A DNA stretch of 64,000 bases from contig JAWXUL010000001.1 of the NCBI GenBank assembly GCA_044432725.1, positions 124,001-188,000 on the forward strand, given 5' to 3'. This stretch comes from JAWXUK01 sp044432725. Its GTDB lineage: Bacteria > Bacillota > Clostridia > Oscillospirales > Oscillospiraceae. A model generated the notes under the pieces. The model was given only the letters and a program-made list of their open reading frames with translations, made no database searches and had not been told where the DNA came from. The position numbers and the translations under genes were made by a program. Shown here piece by piece: positions 50,698 to 60,022 of the stretch (positions are counted from its first letter, which is position 1; each line of letters begins with the position of its first letter).

Positions 50698-51841
50698 GCT
50701 AGATGCCTATTGTCGTGAATTTCAAGGGAAAGTACTTTCTTGCCTACCTTCCCAAAGAAAAGATGGTGATTTCTTTGAAATTGAACTAGATGCCACAGCA
50801 TTTTATCCAGAAGGTGGGGGACAGCCCTGTGATCTTGGCTTTTTGGATGCTGTGGCAATTCTTCATGTACAAAAGAAGGATGGAAAAGTAATCCACATTG
50901 TAAAAGAAGAAATTCCACTGGGAACCCTTGTGACAGGGGTCATAGATTGGGAAAGACGCTTTGATCTTATGCAGCAACATTCCGGAGAACATATTGTTTC
51001 CGGCTTTGCCCACAAGATGTTTGGCTGTGATAATGTTGGATTCCACATGGGGAAAGAATTGGTTACCATTGATTTTAATGTGGAGCTATCCTTAGAACAA
51101 GTGGAACAAATCGAGAAAAAAACAAACGAATACATCTTAGAAAACCACCCTGTGCAAATATCCTATCCCAGTCCAACAGACTTGGAAACGCTGGATTTTC
51201 GCAGCAAAAAAGAGCTCTCTGGCGACGTACGTATTCTCACTTTTCCCAATGCAGATGTTTGTGCTTGTTGTGGGACTCATGTAAAAAGTGCAGGAGAAAT
51301 TCGCTTGGTAAAAATTGTCTCTTGTCAAAAGTTTCGTGAAGGGGTACGTTTGGAGCTGCTTTGTGGAGAACGGGCGATTGCTTATTTTGAAAAAAATCTT
51401 CAAGAAAACAAAAAAATCTCCCATCTTCTTTCAGCGAAACAAGAAGAAACTGCAAAAGCTGTTGAAAAATTACAATTAGAAAAAGAAAAGCTATCTCTTG
51501 CACTGAAAAAGATGGAACAAAATCAGGTCAATCATCTTGTAACAGAGCATCAAGGAAAAAAACTTCTGTTTGTTGAGGATATTTCTATTGATTCTCTTCG
51601 TATTCTTGGGACTGCATTAGCAGAAAAACTCCCACACTTAGAGATTTGTGCTTGTTTTCTATTGGAAGAGAAACTCTTTCGCTATGCAATCACCTCTCAA
51701 GAAGGGGATGTTCGTTCTTTGGTAAAAGAACTAAACCAAACCTTTTCTGGAAGAGGAGGAGGTAAGGAACACCTTGCCCAAGGAAGCTTGACTGCAAAAA
51801 AAGAAGAGCTGGAAAGCTTTTTTGAAAATTACCCAAAATAA
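50684..51841 (+). CDS. AlaX-like tRNA-editing protein with DHHA1 domain
   Basis: The 385-residue protein resembles the editing half of alanyl-tRNA synthetase as a free-standing trans-editing enzyme that hydrolyses mischarged tRNA-Ala. The N-terminal barrel has FYPEGGGQPCD (about 36-46). The zinc/active site has QHSGEHI (about 97-103) and CACCGTH (about 192-198). A helical linker leads to a C-terminal DHHA1 domain with FSGRGGGKEHLAQGS (about 353-367). Length and DHHA1 mark it as the long AlaX type. GTG at 50684 is the start, preceded by GAGGAGGCAT, overlapping the HAD gene. Confidence 0.88.
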   Translation: MEHYELDAYCREFQGKVLSCLPSQRKDGDFFEIELDATAFYPEGGGQPCDLGFLDAVAILHVQKKDGKVIHIVKEEIPLGTLVTGVIDWERRFDLMQQHSGEHIVSGFAHKMFGCDNVGFHMGKELVTIDFNVELSLEQVEQIEKKTNEYILENHPVQISYPSPTDLETLDFRSKKELSGDVRILTFPNADVCACCGTHVKSAGEIRLVKIVSCQKFREGVRLELLCGERAIAYFEKNLQENKKISHLLSAKQEETAKAVEKLQLEKEKLSLALKKMEQNQVNHLVTEHQGKKLLFVEDISIDSLRILGTALAEKLPHLEICACFLLEEKLFRYAITSQEGDVRSLVKELNQTFSGRGGGKEHLAQGSLTAKKEELESFFENYPK

Positions 51842-51924
51842 CCAAATATTGGAAACAAGGACACATAAGATGAAAGTTCGAGAGGGTGTCACTTGCAGAG
51901 AGAAGGCATTATTTGGAAAAAGAA

Positions 51925-51945
51925 TGAAATGAAAATTTCATTTCA
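51925..51945. repeat. palindrome upstream of gltB
   Basis: TGAAATG (51925-51931) and CATTTCA (51939-51945) flank an A/T core, giving a near-perfect 21-base palindrome. It may be a weak terminator or operator. The 51842-52116 gap otherwise holds only the gltB promoter. Confidence 0.4.
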
Positions 51946-52047
51946 AGGGATTTTTAAGGTCTTTTTTTTTTGTTTTGACAAAAATGACAGAAATAATTCA
52001 GTTTTAGTTATTTTTTTATAAAAATTAAAACTTTTTTTTTAAAACAC

Positions 52048-52076
52048 TTGAAATTGTCTTTCATTTATGCCATAAT
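52048..52076 (+). promoter_or_regulatory. promoter of gltB-gltD
   Basis: TTGAAA (52048-52053) and CATAAT (52071-52076) have a 17-base spacer. The ATG follows 40 bases later with AGAAAGGAAT ahead. Confidence 0.75.
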
Positions 52077-52116
52077 ATTAGCAGTCTAAAAAAAGGAAGT
52101 AGAAAGGAATTTTAAG

Positions 52117-55100
52117 ATGAATCAAAAGACAAATAAGACGTTATACCGAGAACAATTCGAGCATGATGCTTGTGGTATTGGTGCAGTCGTACAAATTGAT
52201 GGCGTGCAAAGCCATCAAGTGGTGGATGATGCCCTGACCATTGTGGAAAAACTGGAGCATCGAGCAGGGAAAGATGCCAGTGGAGAAGTAGGAGACGGGG
52301 TAGGGATTCTCTTACAAATTTCCCACGACTTTTTCACAAAAGTAACAGCTTCCTTACCATTCGAAATTGGAAAAGAGAGAGATTACGGCATTGGGATGTT
52401 CTTTTTGCCCACAAACCAGTTGAAGCAAAGACAGTCTATGAAATTATTCGAAATCATTGCCAAAAAAAGTGGTTTGGAATTTCTAGGATGGCGGGATGTT
52501 CCTGTCTGCCCTGATATTTTAGGTCAGCGTACATTAGACTGTATGCCCTATATCAAACAATGCTTTATCAAGCGTCCAGAAAACGTGGAACAAGGGATTG
52601 ATTTCGACCGTAGACTTTATGTGGTTCGTCGAGAATTTGAACACAGTAGTGAAAACACATATGTGGTTTCACTGTCTTCTCGTACGATTGTCTATAAGGG
52701 AATGTTTTTGGTGGATCAACTTCGTAAATTTTACGAAGATTTGCAAGATAAAACTTATAAAAGTGCCATTGCAATGGTTCACTCACGTTTCTCTACCAAC
52801 ACAAATCCTAGTTGGGAACGTGCCCATCCCAATCGTATGATTTTACACAATGGTGAAATCAACACCATCTTGGGAAATGCAGATAAAATGCACGCCCGGG
52901 AAGAAACCATGGAATCCTCTGTCTCTGCAAGTGAAAAAGTCTTTCCTGTGATCAACAGTAAAGGTTCTGACTCTGCGATGTTTGACAATACATTGGAATT
53001 CCTTTATATGAATGGTATGGACTTTCCCCTTGCCATGATGATTACAATCCCAGAACCTTGGAACAAAGACCCTTACATGGACAGAGAAAGACGAGATTTT
53101 TATCATTACTACTCTACCATGATGGAGCCATGGGATGGTCCAGCTGCTATTTTATTCTCTGATGGGGATACCATGGGAGCAGTTTTAGACCGTAACGGTT
53201 TACGTCCTTCTCGTTACTACATCACTTCAGACAATACGCTGATTTTATCTTCTGAAGTAGGGGTGCTAGACATTCACCCAGAACGTATCATTAAAAAATC
53301 ACGTCTTGAACCTGGGAAAATGCTTTTGGTAGATACTGTTCAAAAGAAGGTAATTTCTGATGAAGAGTGCAAAAAGTATTATGCAAGCCGTCGCCCTTAT
53401 GGTGAATGGTTGGATCGAAATCTGCTTCATTTGAAAAAACTTCCCATCCCAAATAAACGTCTTCCTGTCATTTGTCAAGAAGAAAGAGATAAACTTTACA
53501 AAGTGTTTGGTTACAACTATGGGGATATTGCAAATTGTATTCTCCCAATGGCACAAACAGGTCACGAACCAACCACAGCCATGGGGATTGATATTCCTTT
53601 GGCAGTTCTCTCAGACAAACACCAATCTCTTTATTATTATTTCAAACAACTGTTTGCTCAAGTGACCAATCCACCCATTGACTCCTTGCGGGAAGAGATT
53701 GTCACAGATACCACTGTGTATATTGGCTCTGAAGGAAACTTGTTGGAAGAATCTGCAGATAACTGTAACGTGCTTTCTGTGGAAAATCCCATTGTCAGCA
53801 GTTTGGAATTAGAGCAAATCAGATCTTTGGACAGAAATGGCTATAAAACAGCCACAGTTTCTTTGCTATATTATAAAAGTACCTCTTTGAAATATGCCAT
53901 TGACCAACTTTTCGTTGTCTGTGACAGAGAATATAAAAATGGAGCGAACATCATCATCCTCTCTGACCGTGGGGTTGACGAAAACCATGTGGCGATTCCC
54001 TCCCTCCTTGCTGTCTCTGCAATGGAACAATACTTAGTGAGAACCCAAAAACGAACCAAGGTATCTATTATTTTGGAAAGTGCAGAACCTCGTGATGTCC
54101 ATCACTTTGCAGCACTATTGGGCTATGGTGCCCGTGCAGTGAACCCATATCTTGCCCATGAATGTATTGGGGAAATGATTGAAAAAGGTATACTGGACAA
54201 AGATTACAGTATTGCAGTGAAAGATTTCAATTCAGCCATTGTCCATGGTATTTCTAAAATTGCAGCTAAAATGGGGATTTCTACCTTGCAATCCTATCAA
54301 TCAGCACAAATTTTTGAAGCAATCGGCATCAATGAAGAAGTGGTGGAGACTTATTTCACCAATACAATCAGCCGAGTCGGTGGCATTGGCTTAAAAGAAA
54401 TTGCAGAAGGAGTGGATTATCGCCATTCCGTCGCCTTTGACCCACTGGGACTTGGGGTTGACCCCACTGTAGACAGCATGGGCTTTGGAAAACTTCGTTC
54501 AGGGGAAGACAAAGAAGATCATATGTATAACCCCCAAACCATTATTGCGCTACAACAAGCAACTCAATCAGGAGATTATAAACGATTTAAAGAATATTCT
54601 GCTTTGGTTGACTCTGAATGTAAGCCTCATACCCTGCGTGGTTTGTTGGAATTTGCCTTTGACTATGTGAATCCCATTCCTTTGTCAGAGGTAATGCCCG
54701 CCACAGAAATCGTGAAACGCTTTAAAACAGGCGCCATGTCCTATGGTTCCATTTCTGTGGAAGCACACGAATGTATGGCACTTGCCATGAATCAACTGGG
54801 AGGCAAATCAAACTCAGGAGAAGGGGGCGAGAATGTCTCTCGCCTGAAATCAGATAAAAACTCTGCCATCAAACAAGTGGCTTCCGGTCGCTTTGGTGTA
54901 ACTTCGGAATATCTGCTCAGTGCAAAGGAAATTCAAATCAAAATGGCACAAGGTGCGAAACCAGGAGAGGGTGGACATCTTCCAGGGACAAAAGTCTATC
55001 CTTGGATTGCGAAAACACGTCACTCTACCCCAGGGGTAACACTGATTTCCCCACCTCCTCACCATGACATTTACTCTATCGAAGATTTAGCGCAGCTGAT

Positions 55101-56649
55101 TTACGATTTGAAAAATGCCAATCGAGTTGCACGTATTTCCGTGAAATTGGTTTCTGAAGCAGGGGTTGGTACCATTGCAGCAGGTGTGGCAAAAGCAGGA
55201 GCACAGGTTGTGCTGATTTCTGGTTATGACGGAGGAACAGGGGCTGCCCCACAAAGTTCCATCCAAAGTGCTGGATTGCCTTGGGAATTAGGTCTTGCTG
55301 AAGCCCATCAAACCCTGATTTCAAACGGGCTTCGTTCTTCTGTGGTGGTGGAAGCTGACGGAAAGTTGATGTCTGGCCGTGACGTGGCAATCGCTTGTCT
55401 CTTAGGCGCTGATGAATTTGGCTTTGCCACAGCACCTTTGGTGTCTATGGGCTGTCTGATGATGCGTGTTTGTAATCTGAACACTTGTCCTGTGGGGATT
55501 GCGACCCAAGACGAAACACTACGTAAGAAGTTTAAAGGAAAACCAGAGCATGTCATGAATTTTATGCTCTTTATTGCAGAAGAGTTAAGAGAAATCATGG
55601 CAAAACTAGGGATTAAAACGCTAGATGAAATGGTGGGGAGAACCGATTTGCTTAGAATGCGTCCACAGCAAATTACCTCTCGTGCCCAAATGGTAGATCT
55701 TTCTGCTGTCATCAATAGCTCTTTTGTGGGAGCAGAAAAAAGCCGTTTTGATCCGAATGATGTCTTTGATTTTAAACTAGATACTACCATCGACGAAACA
55801 ATCCTTGTAAAAAAATTCAAAGAAGCCTTGAAAAGTGGGGCACCACACAGCGAAAAAGTGGATGTTTGTTCCACTGACCGTACCTTGGGCACCATTCTTG
55901 GATCTGAAATTACAGCAAGCTTAGGCTCTGATGTTGCTGACGATACCTTTATGGTAGAATGTACAGGGGGAGTCGGTCAGTCCTTTGGTGCATTTATTCC
56001 AAAAGGCTTAACCTTAAAGTTGGAAGGTGATTCCAACGATTATCTGGGAAAAGGTCTTTCTGGTGGTAAAATCATCGTTTATCCACCAAAAGCCAGCAAA
56101 TTCAAAGCAAATGAAAATATTATTGTGGGAAATGTGGCACTTTATGGCGCTACCTCTGGTAAAGTCTTTATCAATGGTATGGCAGGAGAGCGTTTCTTGG
56201 TCCGTAACTCTGGTGCCACAGCTGTGGTCGAAGGGGTAGGAGATCACGGTCTGGAATATATGACAGGTGGTTGCGCTGTTGTCTTGGGTAAAACTGGGAA
56301 GAACTTTGCAGCTGGCATGAGTGGTGGTATTGCTTATGTGTTAGATGCTGACTACAGTCTTTACCTGAAACTCAACAAAGAATTTGTTTATATGACAGAA
56401 CTTTCAGATAAATTTGATACCATTGAATTGAAAAACCTCATCGCAGACCACGTAGAAGCCACAGGATCTGCCTATGGCCAAGAAATTTTAGAAAACTTTG
56501 AAAAAATGTTACCTTACTTCAAAAAGATTATACCTTTTGACTACGAGAAAATGTTACAATCTATCAGTCGATTTGAAGAAAAAGGAATGTCTCATGAAGA
56601 CGCACAAATGGAAGCCTTTACAGCATCATTGAAAGGAGGGGCACACTAA
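52117..56649 (+). CDS. gltB: glutamate synthase large subunit GltB
   Basis: Large subunit of NADPH glutamate synthase, 1510 residues. A short propeptide precedes the likely catalytic Cys of the glutaminase domain (FEHDACGIGAVV; Cys near residue 19). The central and FMN-binding synthase domain shows KSNSGEGGENVSRL and KPGEGGHLPGTKV (around 905-965) and ends with the 3Fe-4S site VCNLNTCPVG (about 1120). The C-terminal GXGXG beta-helix (about 1270-1450) has GGVGQSFGAFIPKG and repeated GGxG turns. It makes glutamate from 2-oxoglutarate and glutamine with GltD. Confidence 0.97.
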   Translation: MNQKTNKTLYREQFEHDACGIGAVVQIDGVQSHQVVDDALTIVEKLEHRAGKDASGEVGDGVGILLQISHDFFTKVTASLPFEIGKERDYGIGMFFLPTNQLKQRQSMKLFEIIAKKSGLEFLGWRDVPVCPDILGQRTLDCMPYIKQCFIKRPENVEQGIDFDRRLYVVRREFEHSSENTYVVSLSSRTIVYKGMFLVDQLRKFYEDLQDKTYKSAIAMVHSRFSTNTNPSWERAHPNRMILHNGEINTILGNADKMHAREETMESSVSASEKVFPVINSKGSDSAMFDNTLEFLYMNGMDFPLAMMITIPEPWNKDPYMDRERRDFYHYYSTMMEPWDGPAAILFSDGDTMGAVLDRNGLRPSRYYITSDNTLILSSEVGVLDIHPERIIKKSRLEPGKMLLVDTVQKKVISDEECKKYYASRRPYGEWLDRNLLHLKKLPIPNKRLPVICQEERDKLYKVFGYNYGDIANCILPMAQTGHEPTTAMGIDIPLAVLSDKHQSLYYYFKQLFAQVTNPPIDSLREEIVTDTTVYIGSEGNLLEESADNCNVLSVENPIVSSLELEQIRSLDRNGYKTATVSLLYYKSTSLKYAIDQLFVVCDREYKNGANIIILSDRGVDENHVAIPSLLAVSAMEQYLVRTQKRTKVSIILESAEPRDVHHFAALLGYGARAVNPYLAHECIGEMIEKGILDKDYSIAVKDFNSAIVHGISKIAAKMGISTLQSYQSAQIFEAIGINEEVVETYFTNTISRVGGIGLKEIAEGVDYRHSVAFDPLGLGVDPTVDSMGFGKLRSGEDKEDHMYNPQTIIALQQATQSGDYKRFKEYSALVDSECKPHTLRGLLEFAFDYVNPIPLSEVMPATEIVKRFKTGAMSYGSISVEAHECMALAMNQLGGKSNSGEGGENVSRLKSDKNSAIKQVASGRFGVTSEYLLSAKEIQIKMAQGAKPGEGGHLPGTKVYPWIAKTRHSTPGVTLISPPPHHDIYSIEDLAQLIYDLKNANRVARISVKLVSEAGVGTIAAGVAKAGAQVVLISGYDGGTGAAPQSSIQSAGLPWELGLAEAHQTLISNGLRSSVVVEADGKLMSGRDVAIACLLGADEFGFATAPLVSMGCLMMRVCNLNTCPVGIATQDETLRKKFKGKPEHVMNFMLFIAEELREIMAKLGIKTLDEMVGRTDLLRMRPQQITSRAQMVDLSAVINSSFVGAEKSRFDPNDVFDFKLDTTIDETILVKKFKEALKSGAPHSEKVDVCSTDRTLGTILGSEITASLGSDVADDTFMVECTGGVGQSFGAFIPKGLTLKLEGDSNDYLGKGLSGGKIIVYPPKASKFKANENIIVGNVALYGATSGKVFINGMAGERFLVRNSGATAVVEGVGDHGLEYMTGGCAVVLGKTGKNFAAGMSGGIAYVLDADYSLYLKLNKEFVYMTELSDKFDTIELKNLIADHVEATGSAYGQEILENFEKMLPYFKKIIPFDYEKMLQSISRFEEKGMSHEDAQMEAFTASLKGGAH

Positions 56650-58112
56650 TGGGAAAACCAACAGGATTTTTAGAGTTTGAAAGAAAAGGGAACATTAGTA
56701 TCAAACCCGAAGAACGTATCACGAATTTCAACGAATTTCATGCCCCCCTAGAGGAAGAAGAACGTCGGGTACAGGCTGCTCGTTGTATGGATTGTGGTGT
56801 GCCCTTTTGTGGATCTGCTATCAATTTAAAAGGTATGGTGACAGGCTGTCCACTCCACAATTTAATTCCAGAGTGGAATGATGGTATTTACAAAGGGGAT
56901 TTTGAATTTGCTTTGTCTCGTCTGACCAAAACAGCCAGTTTTCCAGAGTTTACAGGGCGTGTTTGCCCTGCCCTTTGTGAAAAGGCATGTACCTGTGCCA
57001 TGGACGGAGACGCTGTCAGTATTCGTGATAACGAAGTCTTTTTGATTGAAAAAGGCTTTGCAGAAGGTTATGTGAAACCTCGTATTCCAGAACTTCGTTC
57101 TGATAAAAAAGTGGCTGTCATTGGTTCTGGACCTTCTGGACTTGCTGTGGCTGATGCCCTGAATCGACGTGGTCATAATGTGACTGTGTACGAAAGAGAT
57201 GACCGAGTGGGTGGTCTGTTGATGTATGGTATTCCAAATATGAAATTGGAAAAACACATCATTGACCGACGAGTGACATTGATGGAAGAAGAAGGGGTTA
57301 CCTTTATCACCAATGCAAATTTTGGGAAGAATTTATCTCAAAAAGAAGTGATTGATGCCTTTGACGCTGTTATTTTATGCTGTGGTGCAAAAGAAGCAAG
57401 GGATTTAACGGTGGAAAATCGAGAAGCAGAAGGAATTTATTTTGCTGTAGATTTTCTGACCCAAACCACAAAAAGCCTTTTGGATTCTCAGCTGAAAAAT
57501 GAAAAATTTATATCGGCAAAAGGAAAAGATGTCATCGTCGTAGGTGGGGGAGACACAGGAAACGACTGTGTTGGTACGAGCATTCGTCACGGAGCAAACT
57601 CTGTGGTACAGATTGAGATGATGCCAAAACCACCTGAAGAACGTTTGGCAACAAACCCATGGCCAGAGTGGCCTTTGGTGCTGAAAACTGACTATGGTCA
57701 AGAAGAAGCCAAGGCTGTCTTTGGGGAAGACCCTCGTGTGTATAACACCACAATCAAAAGCGTCACTGTGGTGGAAGGGAAAATCACAAATGTGGAAACA
57801 GTTCAGGTGAAATTTATAGAAGGCACTTTGAATTTTGTAGAGGGTTCAGAGAAAAACTATCCAGCTGACTTGATTTTAATTGCTGCTGGTTTTACAGGGG
57901 CAGAACAATATACAACTGAAGGCTTAAATATTGAATACAGCCCAAGAAATACAGTAATCACAAAAGAAAACACCTATCAAACAGGGGAAGAAAAGGTCTT
58001 TGCCTGTGGAGATATGCGACGTGGTCAATCCCTTGTGGTTTGGTCTATTGCCGAAGGCAAGGCTTGTGCCAAAGAAGTGGACGAGTTCTTGATGGGCTAT
58101 AGCTATCTTTAA
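56649..58112 (+). CDS. gltD: glutamate synthase small subunit GltD
   Basis: Small subunit, 487 residues, supplying electrons from NADPH through FAD and two 4Fe-4S clusters. The N-terminal cluster region has CMDCGVPFC (about 46-54), GCPLHNLIPEWN (about 72-83) and CPALCEKACTC (about 103-113). The FAD site is VIGSGPSGLAVADALN (about 157-172) and the NADPH site VVGGGDTGNDC (about 299-309). Its ATG shares one base with the gltB stop (TAATG). A strong terminator follows. Confidence 0.96.
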   Translation: MGKPTGFLEFERKGNISIKPEERITNFNEFHAPLEEEERRVQAARCMDCGVPFCGSAINLKGMVTGCPLHNLIPEWNDGIYKGDFEFALSRLTKTASFPEFTGRVCPALCEKACTCAMDGDAVSIRDNEVFLIEKGFAEGYVKPRIPELRSDKKVAVIGSGPSGLAVADALNRRGHNVTVYERDDRVGGLLMYGIPNMKLEKHIIDRRVTLMEEEGVTFITNANFGKNLSQKEVIDAFDAVILCCGAKEARDLTVENREAEGIYFAVDFLTQTTKSLLDSQLKNEKFISAKGKDVIVVGGGDTGNDCVGTSIRHGANSVVQIEMMPKPPEERLATNPWPEWPLVLKTDYGQEEAKAVFGEDPRVYNTTIKSVTVVEGKITNVETVQVKFIEGTLNFVEGSEKNYPADLILIAAGFTGAEQYTTEGLNIEYSPRNTVITKENTYQTGEEKVFACGDMRRGQSLVVWSIAEGKACAKEVDEFLMGYSYL

Positions 58113-58123
58113 TGTCCTAAAAA

Positions 58124-58162
58124 AATAAACCTGCCCTAGGGCAGGTTTATTATTGTTTTTTT
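58124..58162 (+). terminator. rho-independent terminator after gltD
   Basis: AATAAACCTGCCC (58124-58136) pairs perfectly with GGGCAGGTTTATT (58139-58151), followed by a T-rich tract that also holds the -35 of the next promoter. Confidence 0.92.
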
Positions 58163-58181
58163 AGATTATTTGTGTTATACT
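58153..58181 (+). promoter_or_regulatory. promoter of the ABC exporter genes
   Basis: TTGTTT (58153-58158), 17 bases, then TATACT (58176-58181) preceded by TGT, an extended -10. Confidence 0.7.
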
Positions 58182-58223
58182 ATTTTCATTCCATAAGAAA
58201 AGTGATTGAAAGAAGAGGACAGT

Positions 58224-60011
58224 ATGAAACAACGAGTAAAACTCATTGACAATTTTTCCACAGGGAGAAAACTTATTTTTTTCTTTTCTGTTCTTTGTGC
58301 CCTTTTAAGTACAGTATTTTTCTCTTTTGTGCCACAAATTGTTCGTGTGACAGTGGATTCAGTCATTGGAACGGCTGATTTCGATTTGCCACAAATATTG
58401 GTTCAATTTCTAAATTCTCTAGGTGGCAGAGAATTTTTAAAAGAAAATTTATATGTCGCAGGGATTTTTGTCCTTGTGACCACCACAATCTCTGGTATTT
58501 TTAATTATCTTTCTCGTCGAAATCTTGCCATCGCTTCTGAAGGCTTTATCAAAGCGCTTCGTGATAAACTTTTTTCACATATCGGGAAATTGCCCTTATC
58601 TTGGCACCTTCGCCACCAAACAGGGGACATCATCCAACGTGCCACATCAGATGTGGAAACGATTAAAAAATTCACCTCTTTGCAACTTTATGAAATGTTA
58701 AAGGTGGTTTTTCTAATCATCTTCACTCTTTTTCTGATGTTTTCTATGAATGTTCAACTATCCCTACTGGCTTTGGCGTTTCTCCCATTGTCAATTTTGT
58801 TTTCATACATTTTTTTCGGAAAAATCGCAAAAAAATTCTTTGAGACAGATGAAAAAGAGGGGATTTTGTCCTCTGTTGTGCAAGAAAACTTGACAGGGGT
58901 ACGGGTGGTTCGTGCCTTTGGTCGAGAAGCTTATGAACTGGAACGCTTTGACAAGGCAAACAGTGCCTTTGCAGAAGCGTGGATACGCATGGGTCGTACC
59001 AATGGGTTATATTGGGGAGGCGAGGATTTTCTTACCTTTGCCCTGATTTTAACCATAGTGGTCGCCTCTACGATCTTTGCTGTGGATGGCAAGATTACCA
59101 CAGGCGAATTTATTGCTTTTGTCTCGTATACCACAGCACTTTCTTGGCCTGTCAGAACCTTAGGGAGAATGCTCGTGGAAATGAGCAAGGCTTTTGTTTC
59201 TATGGATAGAATTTCCTATATTTTAGAGGAACCAGAAGAAAAAGATAGGGAAGAGGCAATCTGTCCTCCTATGATTGGAGATATTGTTTTTCAAAACCTT
59301 AGTTTTGCTTATGAAGCAGACAAACCAATCTTGAAAAATCTGAATTTCACCATCAAACAAGGTACAACCTTCGGTATTTTAGGGAAAACAGGTGCAGGGA
59401 AATCCACTTTGATTCATCTGCTGAATCGTTTGTACGAGCTGGAAGGGGACAGCGATATTTCCATTGCAGGTACCTCCATTCAAAACATCAAATTGTCCCA
59501 TCTTCGAAAAAATGTAGGGGTTGTTTTTGGGGAGCCTTTTCTCTTTTCTAAATCAATTTATGATAATATTGCCATTTCTCAGGACAATTTTACTCAAGAA
59601 CAGGTGGAAGAGGTGAGCAAAATCGCCTCTATTCATGATTCGATTATGGAATTTCAAGAAGGTTATGGCACAGTAATCGGAGAGAGAGGGGTTACTTTGT
59701 CAGGAGGACAAAAGCAACGTCTCGCCATTGCCCGTACGCTGATTCAAAAAACGCCCATTATCATCTTTGATGATTCCCTTTCTGCAGTGGATACAGAAAC
59801 AGATGTGAAAATCCGCAGAGCTTTAAGTGAAAATCTAGGCAATGCCACAGTGATTTTAATTTCTCATCGTATTACCACCCTGATGGAAGCAAATCAAATT
59901 TTGGTGCTGGATAAGGGGGAAATTTCAGCCTTAGGGAGCCACCAAGAACTGCTGGCTCAAGAGGGGATTTACAAAGATATTTATAACATCCAAATGACTG
60001 AGGAAGAATAG
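58224..60011 (+). CDS. ABC exporter half-transporter with degenerate ATP site
   Basis: The 595-residue protein has six membrane segments (about 15-300) fused to an ATPase domain. Walker A is GKTGAGKSTL (about 385-394), signature LSGGQKQR (about 492-499), Walker B IIIFDDSLSAVD (about 511-522). The residue after the Walker B Asp is Asp instead of the catalytic Glu, as in the degenerate half of heterodimeric exporters such as TM287/288. ATG at 58224 is chosen over a TTG at 58206 because AGAAGAGG lies before it. It pairs with the next gene, 11 bases downstream. Substrate unknown. Confidence 0.9.
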   Translation: MKQRVKLIDNFSTGRKLIFFFSVLCALLSTVFFSFVPQIVRVTVDSVIGTADFDLPQILVQFLNSLGGREFLKENLYVAGIFVLVTTTISGIFNYLSRRNLAIASEGFIKALRDKLFSHIGKLPLSWHLRHQTGDIIQRATSDVETIKKFTSLQLYEMLKVVFLIIFTLFLMFSMNVQLSLLALAFLPLSILFSYIFFGKIAKKFFETDEKEGILSSVVQENLTGVRVVRAFGREAYELERFDKANSAFAEAWIRMGRTNGLYWGGEDFLTFALILTIVVASTIFAVDGKITTGEFIAFVSYTTALSWPVRTLGRMLVEMSKAFVSMDRISYILEEPEEKDREEAICPPMIGDIVFQNLSFAYEADKPILKNLNFTIKQGTTFGILGKTGAGKSTLIHLLNRLYELEGDSDISIAGTSIQNIKLSHLRKNVGVVFGEPFLFSKSIYDNIAISQDNFTQEQVEEVSKIASIHDSIMEFQEGYGTVIGERGVTLSGGQKQRLAIARTLIQKTPIIIFDDSLSAVDTETDVKIRRALSENLGNATVILISHRITTLMEANQILVLDKGEISALGSHQELLAQEGIYKDIYNIQMTEEE

Positions 60012-60022
60012 GAGGAAAATCA